Shown: piece by piece, positions 24,388 to 32,615 of the stretch
How the letters are laid out: each line of letters opens with the position of its first letter
Position numbering within the stretch: the first letter of the stretch is position 1
DNA from: Streptomyces sp. NBC_00353
GTDB taxonomy: Bacteria > Actinomycetota > Actinomycetes > Streptomycetales > Streptomycetaceae
Direction: 5' to 3'
NCBI RefSeq assembly: GCF_036108815.1
Contig: NZ_CP107985.1
Location: 2,046,001-2,110,000, forward strand
Length of the DNA stretch: 64,000 nucleotides
Made by a program: the position numbers and the translations under genes
The notes under the pieces: model-generated
Databases searched by the model: none
What the model was told of the DNA's origin: nothing
The model's input: only the letters and a program-made list of their open reading frames with translations

Positions 24388-24912
24388 TCAGTTCTCGGCC
24401 GCGTTCTTCCTCAGCCCCCTGGACCGCTTCCCGACGACGGCGACGACCCCGGCCGCACTGCCCGCGAAGGCGAGGGCGGCGATCCACGGCCGGTTGAGGA
24501 GGTGATAGGTCGCGTGGTCGAGGGAGTACCGGCCGGGGCCGGTCAGGCCGATCGCGGCGGCGGTGAAGCCGAGGAAGGCCGGGTACTCGTACCCGCCCCC
24601 CTGCGCGAAGAAGCCCGCGGGCACATGGACGGCGACGGCGGCCGACATGGCCCCCGCCGCAGCCGCTCCGGCGGCGGGGGTGGCGAGGCCGAGGGCCAGC
24701 AGTACGCCACTGCCCGCCTCACCGAGTCCGGCGGCGAGGGCGCTGTGCCTGGGCGGATGGAAGCCCATGGCCTCCATGCCCGCGGTGGTTGCCTCGATAC
24801 CTCCGCCGCCGAACCAGCCGAACAGCTTCTGACTGCCGTGCGCGGCCAGGACCGCGCCGGTGCCGACGCGCAGGACGAGCAGGCCGAGGTCACGCCGGTC
24901 GAGGCAGGCCAT
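24388..24912 (-). CDS. DoxX-family membrane protein
   Basis: 174 residues with four hydrophobic helices: DLGLLVLRVGTGAVLAAHG, ALAAGLGEAGSGVLLALGLA, AAAAGAMSAAVAVHVPAGFF and a C-terminal WIAALAFAGSAAGVVAVV. The signature HGSQKLFGWFGG near residue 25 and the GFHPP segment are typical of DoxX. Members are membrane proteins of mostly unknown role, linked to thiosulfate:quinone oxidoreductase in archaea and to redox stress complexes in mycobacteria. ACGGAGAC precedes the ATG. Divergent from the 2,4-dienoyl-CoA reductase gene. Confidence 0.85.
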   Translation of the reverse strand: MACLDRRDLGLLVLRVGTGAVLAAHGSQKLFGWFGGGGIEATTAGMEAMGFHPPRHSALAAGLGEAGSGVLLALGLATPAAGAAAAGAMSAAVAVHVPAGFFAQGGGYEYPAFLGFTAAAIGLTGPGRYSLDHATYHLLNRPWIAALAFAGSAAGVVAVVGKRSRGLRKNAAEN

Positions 24913-25044
24913 GGGGGTCTCCGTGGGGGGGTCGGGTGTGTTCCGGGGTTACGGGTCCACTCTCCGCGCCGCGACGGATGGACGTGCCCCGCTGCTACTC
25001 CGTCCGGGGCCGCCGTCCGGTGGTGAGCAAATGCGACGCAGGTC

Positions 25045-25066
25045 ATTGTGCAACTTGTTGCACAAT
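25045..25066. promoter_or_regulatory. Operator-like inverted repeat overlapping the fadH promoter
   Basis: ATTGTGCAAC-TT-GTTGCACAAT: perfect 10-bp arms with a 2-bp spacer, 54 bp upstream of the reductase ATG. A promoter-like TTGCAC (25058-25063), 18-bp spacer, TACAAC (25082-25087) overlaps the right arm, so a bound repressor would block RNA polymerase. The nearby PadR-type gene at 27205 is the obvious candidate regulator (inference). Confidence 0.6.
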
Positions 25067-25119
25067 GGCGTTTCGGTGGTCTACAACTGGCGCAACGACA
25101 CTGTGTGAGGAGCCGCCGG

Positions 25120-27141
25120 ATGACCCCGTACCCGAACCTGCTGAGCCCGCTCGACCTCGGGTTCACCACCCTCCCCAACCGGGTGCTGATGGGCTCGATG
25201 CATGTCGGCCTGGAGGAGGCGGAGCGCGGCTTCGAGCGGATGGCGGCGTTCTACGCGGCCCGCGCCCGCGGCGGTGTCGGCCTCATGGTCACCGGTGGCA
25301 TCGCGCCGAACGACCGCGCCCGCCCGTATCCCGGCGGCGCCAAACTGACCACCGAGGCGGAGGCCGAGCAGCATGCTCAGGTCACCGCCGCGGTGCACGC
25401 GGCGGGCGGCCGGATCGCCATGCAGATCCTGCACTTCGGCCGGTACGCGCATCATCCGGACCTGGTGGCGCCGAGCGCGATCCAGGCCCCGATCAGCCCG
25501 TACACACCGCACGCCCTGACCGACGACGAGGTCGAGGAGACCGTCGAGGACTTCGTGCGGACCGCGGAACTGGCGCGACGGGCGGGCTACGACGGTGTCG
25601 AGATCATGGGCTCCGAGGGCTACCTGATCAATGAGTTCATCGCGGCCGGAACCAACCACCGCACCGACCGCTGGGGCGGTTCGTACGAGAACCGCATCCG
25701 GTTCCCGGTCGAGATCGTGCGCCGGGTCCGCGAGCGGGTCGGCAGCGACTTCATCCTGATCTACCGGCTCTCGATGCTGGACCTGGTGCCCGGCGGCTCC
25801 TCGCTGGAGGAGGTCGTGCAGCTCGCCCGGGCGATCGAGGCGGCCGGGGCCACGATCATCAACACCGGGATCGGCTGGCACGAGGCCCGCATCCCCACCA
25901 TCGCGACGTCGGTCCCGCGCGGTGCCTACACCTGGGTCACCGAGAAGGTGCGCGGGTCCGTCTCCGTACCGCTGGTGACCAGCAACCGGATCAACACCCC
26001 CGAGGTCGCCGAGGAGATTCTCGCGTCGGGCCGTGCGGACATGGTGTCGATGGCCCGGCCGTTCCTCGCCGACCCGGACTTCGTGGCCAAGGCGGGCGCG
26101 GGCCGCGCCGACGCCATCAACACCTGCATCGGCTGCAACCAGGCGTGCCTGGACCACACGTTCAGCGGGAAGATCACCTCCTGTCTGGTCAATCCGCGCG
26201 CCTGCCACGAGACCGAGGCCGAGCTCACCCTGTCGCCGACCCGGACCCGTAAGCGCGTCGCGGTCGTCGGCGCCGGGCCCGCGGGTCTCGCGTGCGCCGT
26301 CTCGGCGTCCGAGCGCGGGCACGCGGTGACGCTCTTCGACGCGGCCGACGAGATCGGCGGCCAGCTGAATGTGGCGCGCCGGATCCCGGGCAAGGAGGAG
26401 TTCAACGAGACGCTGCGCTACTTCCGTACCCGGCTCGCGGAGCAGCAGGTCGAGCTCAGGCTCGGGACGAAGGCCACGCCGGGCACCCTCGACGGCTTCG
26501 ACGAGATCGTCCTCGCCACCGGGGTCACGCCCCGCTCCCCCGCGATCGAGGGCCTCGACCACCCCAGCGTGGTCAGCTATCTCGATGTCCTGCGGGACGG
26601 GGCGCCGGTCGGTGAGCGGGTCGCGATCATCGGTGCGGGCGGGATCGGATTCGACGTCGCCGAGTTCCTGACGGACGGCGGCGACGCGGCGAGCCTCGAC
26701 CCGGAGGTGTTCTTCCGGCAGTGGGGGGTCGACACCGGATACCGGGAGCGCGGCGGTCTGCGCCTCCCCGAGCGCCCCAAGCCGCCGCGCACCGTCCACC
26801 TGCTTCAGCGCAAGGCGAGCAAGGTCGGCGCGGGGCTCGGGAAGACGACCGGGTGGATCCACCGCACGGAGCTGCGGCACCGCGGCGTGACGATGATCGC
26901 GGGCGTCGCATACGACCGCATCGACGACGACGGTCTGCACCTGACGGTCGACGGCGAACAGCACCTCCTGCCGGTCGACACGGTGGTGCTCTGCGCCGGA
27001 CAGGAACCGCGACGCGAACTGTACGAGGAGCTGCTCGCCGCAGGCCGTACGGCGCACCTGATCGGCGGCGCCGACGTGGCGGCCGAGCTGGACGCCAAGC
27101 GGGCGATCCGCCAGGGCACGGAGCTCGCCGCCGCGCTGTGA
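25120..27141 (+). CDS. fadH: NADPH-dependent 2,4-dienoyl-CoA reductase (FadH type)
   Basis: 673 residues. Reduces 2,4-dienoyl-CoA made during beta-oxidation of unsaturated fatty acids. Domains in order: an old-yellow-enzyme FMN barrel (LLSPLDLGFTTLPNRVLMGS, MQILHFGRYAHHP, GSEGYLINEFIAAGTNHRTD with RWGGSYENRIRFPVEIV), a [4Fe-4S] segment with cysteines in CIGCNQACLD and TSCLVNP (about 335-352), and FAD/NADPH Rossmann domains (VAVVGAGPAGLACAVSASER, VAIIGAGGIGFDVAEFL). Length fits E. coli FadH. GAGGAG lies about 8 nt before the ATG. Cytosolic. Followed by a hairpin and a PadR regulator in the same direction. Confidence 0.92.
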   Translation: MTPYPNLLSPLDLGFTTLPNRVLMGSMHVGLEEAERGFERMAAFYAARARGGVGLMVTGGIAPNDRARPYPGGAKLTTEAEAEQHAQVTAAVHAAGGRIAMQILHFGRYAHHPDLVAPSAIQAPISPYTPHALTDDEVEETVEDFVRTAELARRAGYDGVEIMGSEGYLINEFIAAGTNHRTDRWGGSYENRIRFPVEIVRRVRERVGSDFILIYRLSMLDLVPGGSSLEEVVQLARAIEAAGATIINTGIGWHEARIPTIATSVPRGAYTWVTEKVRGSVSVPLVTSNRINTPEVAEEILASGRADMVSMARPFLADPDFVAKAGAGRADAINTCIGCNQACLDHTFSGKITSCLVNPRACHETEAELTLSPTRTRKRVAVVGAGPAGLACAVSASERGHAVTLFDAADEIGGQLNVARRIPGKEEFNETLRYFRTRLAEQQVELRLGTKATPGTLDGFDEIVLATGVTPRSPAIEGLDHPSVVSYLDVLRDGAPVGERVAIIGAGGIGFDVAEFLTDGGDAASLDPEVFFRQWGVDTGYRERGGLRLPERPKPPRTVHLLQRKASKVGAGLGKTTGWIHRTELRHRGVTMIAGVAYDRIDDDGLHLTVDGEQHLLPVDTVVLCAGQEPRRELYEELLAAGRTAHLIGGADVAAELDAKRAIRQGTELAAAL

Positions 27142-27153
27142 CAACGGGCCGCT

Positions 27154-27180
27154 GCGCCCGGGGCCCACGGCTCCGGGCGC
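27154..27180 (+). terminator. Hairpin after fadH
   Basis: GCGCCCGG, 11-nt loop, CCGGGCGC, 12 bp after the stop codon of the reductase. Confidence 0.55.
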
Positions 27181-27204
27181 GGCGCCGTCCTTAGGATGCG
27201 TCCC

Positions 27205-27765
27205 ATGTCACTCCCGCACGCGATCCTCACCGCCCTGCTCGAGAAGCCGTCGTCGGGGCTGGAGCTGACTCGCAGGTTCGACCGGTCGATCGGCTACTTC
27301 TGGTCGTCCACGCACCAGCAGATCTATCGCGAACTCGGGAAGCTGGAGGAGGCCGGACAGATCCGGGCCCTGCCGTCGACCCAGCCGGCCCGTGGCCGGA
27401 AGAAGGAGTACGAGGTGCTGCCCGCGGGCCGCGAGGCGCTGGCCGCCTGGGTGGCGCTCGCGGAGGACCCGAAGCAGATCCGTGATCCGCTGCTGCTGCG
27501 GATGCGAGCGGCGGCGGTGGTCGGCGCACCGGGCCTCACCGCGGAGCTGCGCCGCCACTTGGCGTTGCACGAGAAGCAGCTGGCCGAGTATCTGGCGATC
27601 GAGAAGCGGGACTTCCCACCCGGTCGGGACTCCGAGGGGGACCGGCTGCGGCATCTGGTGCTGCGCGGCGGAATCGATCTGGAGAACTTCTGGATCGGCT
27701 GGCTGACCCGGGCTCTGGCGCAGGACACCGGTTCGGCCACACCGGCGGGTCCGTCCGGCCCATGA
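27205..27765 (+). CDS. PadR-family transcriptional regulator
   Basis: 186 residues. Winged-helix domain with the PadR signature: LPHAILTALLEKPSSGLELT, RRFDRSIGYFWSSTHQQIYR, ELGKLEEAGQIRALPS, GRKKEYEVLPAGREALAAW; then a longer C-terminal helical part (PadR subfamily with a Vir_act_alpha_C domain) for dimerisation. Start taken at the ATG at 27205 with AGGA 8 nt upstream; an ATG at 27196 adds three residues. It follows fadH after a hairpin and may control the operator at 25045-25066. Confidence 0.87.
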   Translation: MSLPHAILTALLEKPSSGLELTRRFDRSIGYFWSSTHQQIYRELGKLEEAGQIRALPSTQPARGRKKEYEVLPAGREALAAWVALAEDPKQIRDPLLLRMRAAAVVGAPGLTAELRRHLALHEKQLAEYLAIEKRDFPPGRDSEGDRLRHLVLRGGIDLENFWIGWLTRALAQDTGSATPAGPSGP

Positions 27766-27820
27766 GGGCAGCCCTGAGAACATCTGATCAGGACGGTCGA
27801 CCGAGGCTGCCGATCAGGGT

Positions 27821-27856
27821 GGGGTGGCGGGCCGCTCGCGACCGGGCCGCCACCCC
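27821..27856. terminator. Bidirectional hairpin between convergent genes
   Basis: GGGGTGGCGG, 16-nt loop, CCGCCACCCC, between the ends of the PadR gene (plus) and the transporter gene (minus). Confidence 0.65.
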
Positions 27857-27873
27857 GCCTCGTCCCACCCGCG

Positions 27874-28836
27874 TCACGGCCCGCCGACCCGCGTCCCTCC
27901 CGGTTCCGGGCTGAGGACCAGCCGGTCGTCCCTCGTCCGCGGGCTGCCGATCACGACCCGGGACTGCGCGCTCGGCTCCGGTTCCGTCCTGGCCCGGTCC
28001 GCCAACGACATCGTCTCGCCCTGGGCGCGGCTGAGCAGAACGACCCCGCGTACCGCGGCGGCGGAACCCAGCAGTGCCGGGATCAGTGCGATCGTCCCGC
28101 CCTGGAGGCGTTCGCCGAGCAGGGCCAGACCGATGACCGCGGCGGCGACCGGGTTGGCGAGGGTGACCACGGCGAGCGGCGCGCCGAGACCGCCCTGGTA
28201 CGCGGTCTGGGCGAGGAGCAGACCGCCCATCGCGAAGGCCGAGACGAGCAGCGCCACCGTCACCAGGCGCCAGCTGAACAGCGGGCCCGTGTGGTCCGTG
28301 GCCGCCACCGTCAGGGTCTGGGTGAGCGCCGAGGCCACACCGGACGTGATGCCGGACGCCGCCGCGTGCCGCAGCCCGGGACGGGTCCCGGGGCGGCTGA
28401 GTCCGGCGACGACCGCCATGGTCGCCGCACCGACCGCCAGCGCTTCGCCCAGGCTCAGCGTCTCGTGCGGGGCTGTGCCGCCCGCTGTGAGGAGCAGGGC
28501 GCCCAGGCCGAGCAGGGTGAGGATCGTGCCGTGCCATTCGGTGCCGGTGACCCGGCGTCCGGCGGCGCGTGCGCCCAGCGGAACGGCCGCCACCAGGGTG
28601 AGTGCGCCGAGCGGCTGAACGAGGGTGAGCGGGCCGTACTTCAGCGCCGCGACATGCAGCAGCGCTCCACCGGCGTTCAGTGCCACCGCCGACCACCAGG
28701 CCGCGCGCCCGAGCATCCGGAACACTCCGGCGCCCGGCTCGCTGCGCCCCGCGAGCCGGGCCTGCGCCACGGCGGCCGAGGCATAGGCGACGGCGGAGAC
28801 CAGGGACAGCGCGACGGCTGTCAGCGTGGCGTTCAT
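27874..28836 (-). CDS. DMT/EamA-type transporter
   Basis: 320 residues with about nine to ten hydrophobic helices, e.g. TAVALSLVSAVAYASAAVAQ, YGPLTLVQPLGALTLVAAVP, ILTLLGLGALLLTAGG, LAVVTLANPVAAAVIGLALL and the final IALIPALLGSAAAVRGVVLL. The repeated half-structure and the GxxxPLA/VQPLGA signatures fit drug/metabolite exporters. A polar tail of about 45 residues follows. ATG at 28836 overlaps the PAP2 gene stop (ATGA), so the two are translationally coupled and read from the same divergent promoter as the TetR gene. Substrate unknown. Confidence 0.82.
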   Translation of the reverse strand: MNATLTAVALSLVSAVAYASAAVAQARLAGRSEPGAGVFRMLGRAAWWSAVALNAGGALLHVAALKYGPLTLVQPLGALTLVAAVPLGARAAGRRVTGTEWHGTILTLLGLGALLLTAGGTAPHETLSLGEALAVGAATMAVVAGLSRPGTRPGLRHAAASGITSGVASALTQTLTVAATDHTGPLFSWRLVTVALLVSAFAMGGLLLAQTAYQGGLGAPLAVVTLANPVAAAVIGLALLGERLQGGTIALIPALLGSAAAVRGVVLLSRAQGETMSLADRARTEPEPSAQSRVVIGSPRTRDDRLVLSPEPGGTRVGGP

Positions 28837-29699
28837 GGCCGGCCTCCGGACGACGAGGCGTACGCCTCGGAGACGGCCGGATCGGGGATACGGGACATCG
28901 GCAGCGCGGTCGGGGCGACGGTGGGCTCGGCCGCACCGGCACCGGACGGCCACGGAGTGAGTACCCGGACCGGCACCGTCCGCTCCAGCCGCAGCGCCGC
29001 GAGCGCGACGGCGAGCAACGCGCTGACCACGATCGAGTCGAGCCAGTAGTGGTTGGCGGTGCCGACTATCACCAGCAGTGTGACCAGCGGGTGCAGCAGC
29101 CAGAGCCACCGCCACCGCGAACGCGTGGCGACGATCAGCCCGACCGCGACCATCAGCGCCCAGCCGAAGTGCAGCGAGGGCATCGCGGCGAACTGGTTGG
29201 CCATCGAGTCGGTGGCCGGGGTGGCTCCGTACACCGTCGGCCCGTACACCTGCCCGGTGTCGACGAGGCCGGCGGCGGCCAGCATCCGCGGCGGAGCGAG
29301 CGGGAACAGCAGATGGAGGGCGAGCGCGGCCCCGGTGAGCACCGCGAGGATCCGGCGCGACCAGACGTAGTGCAGGGGCCGGCGCCAGTAGAGCCAGGCC
29401 AGGAAGAGCAGCGTGGCCGGGAAGTGCACGATCGCGTAGTAGGTGTTCGCGAGGTGGACCAGCGTCTCGCTGTGCAGCAGCGCGCCTTGTACGGCGCCCT
29501 CGCCCGGCAGGTGCACGGCGCGTTCGAAGTCCCAGACGTGTCCGGCGTTGCGGTACGCCTCCTCGACGTGACCGCTCGCGGCCTGGCGGCCGAGCTTGTA
29601 GATCGCGAAGAGTCCTACGACGAGAAGGAGCTCGCGCACGAGGGGCGGTCGGGCAGAAGTGTCCGGCTCCCGATCTGCGGGCTCACTGCGGGCGTACAT
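28833..29699 (-). CDS. PAP2-family membrane phosphatase/inositol-phosphotransferase like
   Basis: 288 residues, six predicted helices. The PAP2 active-site motifs are visible: a first motif around WRRPLHYVWSRRI, AMPSLHFGWALMVAVGL (motif 2, SLHxGW with catalytic His) and GTANHYWLDSIVV (motif 3, HYxxD). The form FAAMPSLHFGWAL and HYWLDSI is that of the AUR1-like PAP2 branch. Acts at the membrane on lipid or isoprenoid phosphates. Start at ATG 29699; the frame runs further back but crosses the operator region. Coupled to the DMT transporter; divergent TetR gene across 29700-29865. Confidence 0.85.
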   Translation of the reverse strand: MYARSEPADREPDTSARPPLVRELLLVVGLFAIYKLGRQAASGHVEEAYRNAGHVWDFERAVHLPGEGAVQGALLHSETLVHLANTYYAIVHFPATLLFLAWLYWRRPLHYVWSRRILAVLTGAALALHLLFPLAPPRMLAAAGLVDTGQVYGPTVYGATPATDSMANQFAAMPSLHFGWALMVAVGLIVATRSRWRWLWLLHPLVTLLVIVGTANHYWLDSIVVSALLAVALAALRLERTVPVRVLTPWPSGAGAAEPTVAPTALPMSRIPDPAVSEAYASSSGGRP

Positions 29700-29758
29700 C
29701 ACCCGGTGCCCCTTTGCTGACGAAGCGGTGTTACGGCGGCATGGTCGACTCCATGACG

Positions 29759-29830
29759 CATCGATACGCCAGTGTACCGATACGCGAACGTATCGGAACA
29801 GCGGCGTTTCGGTACACTGGCGTATCGATG
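29759..29830. promoter_or_regulatory. Nested operator between the divergent PAP2 and TetR genes
   Basis: Outer arms of 22 bp (starting CATCGATACGCCAGTGTACC at 29759-29780) recur exactly inverted at 29809-29830. Inside, CCGATACG (29777-29784) and CGTATCGG (29789-29796) form a second palindrome. The shared core CGATACG/CGTATCG appears four times. This is the expected layout for TetR dimers shutting off both divergent promoters. Confidence 0.8.
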
Positions 29831-29865
29831 GACCTCGTCGCACAGTCGCAGAGAGGGAACAGCAC

Positions 29866-30495
29866 ATGTCGTCGCACGATTCCGTGCAGGAACCGGCTCA
29901 CACGCCGCGCCGCTCGAAGATCACGCCGGAGCGGGCGCAAGAGTTCTATACGGCCGTGCTCGAACTGCTCCGGGAGAGTGGCTACGAGTCCCTCACCATG
30001 GAAGGGGTCGCGTCCCGCACCCGGTGCGGGAAGTCCACTCTCTACCGGCAGTGGGGCTCCAAGCCGGAGCTGGTCGTCGCGGCACTGCACAGCACGCGGC
30101 AGATGCTGCTGTCGCACATCGACACGGGCACGCTCGCCGGTGATCTGCGCGAGGCGGCGCGGGTCATCGGCGGGCGCGCCGGACGCGACACACCGCTGAT
30201 GCATGCACTGAGCCATGCCGCGCTGCAGAGCCCGGAGCTGCTCTGCGCCCTGCGTGAAGCGCTGGTCCTGCCCGAGTTGGCGGCGATCGACGCCATGGTC
30301 CGGCGCGGCATGGAGCGCGGCGAGATCACCGCGGACAACACGGGCGCGGAGTTCGTCTCCGCGCAGCTGCTGGGCGTGATGCGCGCCAGGCCGCTGCTGG
30401 AGGCGAAGATCGCGGATGAGGCATATCTCACCCGCTTCGTGGAGAGCGCCGTTTTTCCGTCACTCGGACTGGATCCGGCAACGACCGGGTCCTGA
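29866..30495 (+). CDS. TetR-family regulator
   Basis: 209 residues. N-terminal helix-turn-helix: ITPERAQEFYTAVLELLRES, GYESLTMEGVASRTRCGKST, LYRQWGSKPELVVAAL, a standard TetR DNA-binding domain; the rest is an all-helical ligand domain of the TetR_C type (LREAARVIGGRAGRDTPLMH, ALREALVLPELAAIDAMVRR). ATG at 29866 preceded by GAGAGGGAA. It starts 36 bp from the right arm of the 72-bp operator, so autoregulation and repression of the divergent PAP2-DMT pair is the simplest reading. A terminator hairpin follows at 30577-30608. Confidence 0.9.
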   Translation: MSSHDSVQEPAHTPRRSKITPERAQEFYTAVLELLRESGYESLTMEGVASRTRCGKSTLYRQWGSKPELVVAALHSTRQMLLSHIDTGTLAGDLREAARVIGGRAGRDTPLMHALSHAALQSPELLCALREALVLPELAAIDAMVRRGMERGEITADNTGAEFVSAQLLGVMRARPLLEAKIADEAYLTRFVESAVFPSLGLDPATTGS

Positions 30496-30576
30496 TGAAC
30501 GTGGGCCGTCGTCCGAGCGGATGACGAGGGCCCGCCGGCGCCGCACCGTGGGGACGGGGGCGGCGCACCGTCCGGT

Positions 30577-30608
30577 CGGCCGGTGACTTCTTCGGGAGTC
30601 ACCGGCCG
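30577..30608 (+). terminator. Hairpin after the TetR gene
   Basis: CGGCCGGTGACT, 8-nt loop containing TTCG, AGTCACCGGCCG: perfect 12-bp stem about 80 bp past the TetR stop. Confidence 0.7.
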
Positions 30609-30661
30609 CCCGCGTTTCGCATGCCCGTCTCCCTCGACAGCTGTCCGGTCCCGGCCACTAT

Positions 30662-30683
30662 CTATCAAACAAACGATTGGTAG
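30662..30683. promoter_or_regulatory. Operator-like repeat upstream of the SDR gene
   Basis: CTATCAA-N8-TTGGTAG, one mismatch between the 7-bp arms, in an AT-rich island (ATCTATCAAACAAACGATTGG) 48 bp before the start codon. It probably overlaps the promoter and binds a regulator not identifiable here. Confidence 0.45.
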
Positions 30684-30730
30684 ATTGCTGTCGCGATCGG
30701 CACGCACTTCGGCAACAGCAGGGGTGGACC

Positions 30731-31546
30731 ATGGGCATCGGCAATCCCATCGACTTCACGGGGCGAGCGGTCATCGTCACCGGCGGCACGAAGGGCATCG
30801 GCGCCGCGATCGCCGAGGCGTTCCTCGCCACGGGCGCAGAGGTCATGGTCTGTGGGCGCAACCAGCCGCCGGCACTGCCCGGGGCCGGTGGGCGGACGGC
30901 TCACTTCCGGTCCGTCGACGTCCGGGACCCGGCCGCGGCTGCCGGTCTTGTCGACGCCGCCGTGGAGCGGTTCGGACGGCTGGACGTCCTGATCAACAAT
31001 GCGGGCGGCTCCCCCGACGCCGATGCGGCGACCGTGTCGCCGCGGTTCGTCGAGAAGGTCGTCGCGCTCAATCTGCTGGCCCCGTTCTATGTGGCGCAGG
31101 CGGCGAACCGGATCATGCAGGGCCAGCGGGACGGCGGCTCCGTCGTCAACATCGGCAGCGTCTCCGCCCACACCCCGCAGCCGGGCACCGCCGCATACAC
31201 GGCCGCGAAGGCCGGACTGCTGGCGCTGACCCGGGCGCTGGCCCTGGAGTGGGCGCCGAAGGTGCGCGTCAACCACATCACGACCGGGCTGATCCGCACC
31301 GCGAGCGCGGCGTCGGTGTACGGCGAGGACGGTGGTGCGGCGGTGGCGGGCGTCATTCCGATGGGGCGGATGGCCGTGCCCGATGATGTCGCACGCGCCT
31401 GTCTCTACCTGGCGGGCGGCCTCGCTCCGTACGTCAACGGCGCCGATCTGGCGGTGCACGGGGGTGGCGAGGTGCCGGCCAGGTTCCTCGCCGCAAAGGG
31501 CGGTCGACGTCGAGACTCGCACCCTGAACCATTCTCGTCCTCTTGA
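30731..31546 (+). CDS. Short-chain dehydrogenase/reductase
   Basis: 271 residues. Classical SDR: cofactor motif TGGTKGIGAAIAEAFLATGA near residues 18-36, NNAGG near 89-93, catalytic Ser in NIGSVSAHTPQ and YTAAKAG for Tyr/Lys. The region after the first strand (CGRNQPPA) has Arg, favouring NADP(H). Ends with the usual DVARACLYLAGGLAPYVNGA and a short Arg-rich tail. Start ATG 30731 with AGGGGTGG upstream. Substrate unknown. Its stop codon overlaps the -35-like element of the SPFH operon. Confidence 0.88.
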   Translation: MGIGNPIDFTGRAVIVTGGTKGIGAAIAEAFLATGAEVMVCGRNQPPALPGAGGRTAHFRSVDVRDPAAAAGLVDAAVERFGRLDVLINNAGGSPDADAATVSPRFVEKVVALNLLAPFYVAQAANRIMQGQRDGGSVVNIGSVSAHTPQPGTAAYTAAKAGLLALTRALALEWAPKVRVNHITTGLIRTASAASVYGEDGGAAVAGVIPMGRMAVPDDVARACLYLAGGLAPYVNGADLAVHGGGEVPARFLAAKGGRRRDSHPEPFSSS

Positions 31547-31571
31547 CGATATTAATGACCCCCCTTATCGT
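31543..31571 (+). promoter_or_regulatory. Probable promoter of the SPFH-kinase operon
   Basis: TTGACG (31543-31548), 17-bp spacer, TATCGT (31566-31571) in an unusually AT-rich stretch. Flanking CCCCCTTA and TTAAGGGGG, and CGTCTCAATGACG between them, make a weak dyad that may be an operator. The SPFH ATG is at 31602. Confidence 0.45.
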
Positions 31572-31601
31572 CTCAATGACGAGAATTAAGGGGGATCCGA
31601 C

Positions 31602-32615
31602 ATGGCCGACATCACCAAGCGGTTCGGCTGGCGCCATCTGCGCTCCGCACCCACTGCCCACATCCGCCACCACAAGCGCGGCCAACTGGCGCACGACGGG
31701 CCCGGACTGAGCTTCTGGTACCGGTCACTGAGCGCCGCGCTCTCCGAAGTTCCGGTCAACGACCGGGAGTTGGCGATGGCTTTCCACGCCCGTACGTCCG
31801 ACTTCCAGGACGTCACCGTGCAGGCCACCGTGACGTACCGGATCAGCGACCCGGCCGAGGCCGCCGCCCGGCTCGACTTCTCCGTCGACCCTGACACCGG
31901 CGTCTGGCGCGGTGCGCCGCTGGAGCAGATCACCACCCTCCTCACCGAGACCGCCCAGCAGCACACCCTGGACGTGCTGGCACGCACCCCGCTGGCCGGG
32001 GCACTGGTCGACGGAGTCGCTTCGGTACGGAACCGGGTAGCCGAGGGACTTGCGGCCGAGCCCCGACTACCCGCCACCGGCATCGACGTGGTCGCCGTAC
32101 GGGTCGTCGCGATCCGCCCCGAGGCCGAGGTGGAGCGCGCCCTGCGCACCCCCGCCCGGGAGCAGATCCAGCAGGAGGCCGACCGGGCCACGTACGAACG
32201 CCGGGCCGTGGCGGTCGAGCGTGAGCGGACCATCGCCGAGAACGAGCTCGCCAGTCAGATCGAACTCGCCCGCCGCGAGGAGCAGTTGGTCGAGCAGCGG
32301 GGCACCAACACCCGCCGCGAGGCGGAGGAGAACGCGGCGGCCGACGGGGTGCGCGCCGAGGCCGAAGCGGCGCGCAAGGTGCGCCTGGCCCGTGCCGAGG
32401 CGGAAGCCGCCCGCGAAGTCGGCGCCGCTCGCGCCGAGTCGCAGGCGGCCTGGCTGCGGGTGCACGCGGAGGTGGACACCGGGACGCTGCACGCCCTCGC
32501 CGCCGGCCGGCTCGCCGAGAACCTGCCGCGTATCGACAGCGTCACCCTCTCCCCCGACGTCCTCACCGGACTGCTCACCCGGCTCGGCCGGCCCGACCCG
32601 GAGGCGCGCGCGTGA
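31602..32615 (+). CDS. SPFH/Band-7 domain protein without membrane anchor
   Basis: 337 residues. Band-7 domain in the first half (IRHHKRGQLAHDGPGLSFWY, DFQDVTVQATVTYRISDPAE, VRNRVAEGLAAEPRLPATGI, VVAVRVVAIRPEAEVERALR), then a long charged coiled coil from about 175 to 290 full of Ala, Glu and Arg heptads (ERERTIAENELASQIELARR, RAEAEAAREVGAARAESQAA). Unlike the SPFH protein at 4033 there is no N-terminal hydrophobic segment. Such proteins oligomerise into scaffolds. Overlaps the next gene by GTGA, implying that the two products work together. Confidence 0.85.
   Translation: MADITKRFGWRHLRSAPTAHIRHHKRGQLAHDGPGLSFWYRSLSAALSEVPVNDRELAMAFHARTSDFQDVTVQATVTYRISDPAEAAARLDFSVDPDTGVWRGAPLEQITTLLTETAQQHTLDVLARTPLAGALVDGVASVRNRVAEGLAAEPRLPATGIDVVAVRVVAIRPEAEVERALRTPAREQIQQEADRATYERRAVAVERERTIAENELASQIELARREEQLVEQRGTNTRREAEENAAADGVRAEAEAARKVRLARAEAEAAREVGAARAESQAAWLRVHAEVDTGTLHALAAGRLAENLPRIDSVTLSPDVLTGLLTRLGRPDPEARA

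Noticed and set aside
25081..27168. 695-codon minus-strand frame
   Set aside because: Shadow of the fadH gene, whose FMN, Fe-S and FAD motifs are intact on the plus strand.
30446..30500. Overlapping minus-strand ORF 30042-30707 as a separate gene
   Set aside because: Antisense to the TetR gene and without a supported start or domain.
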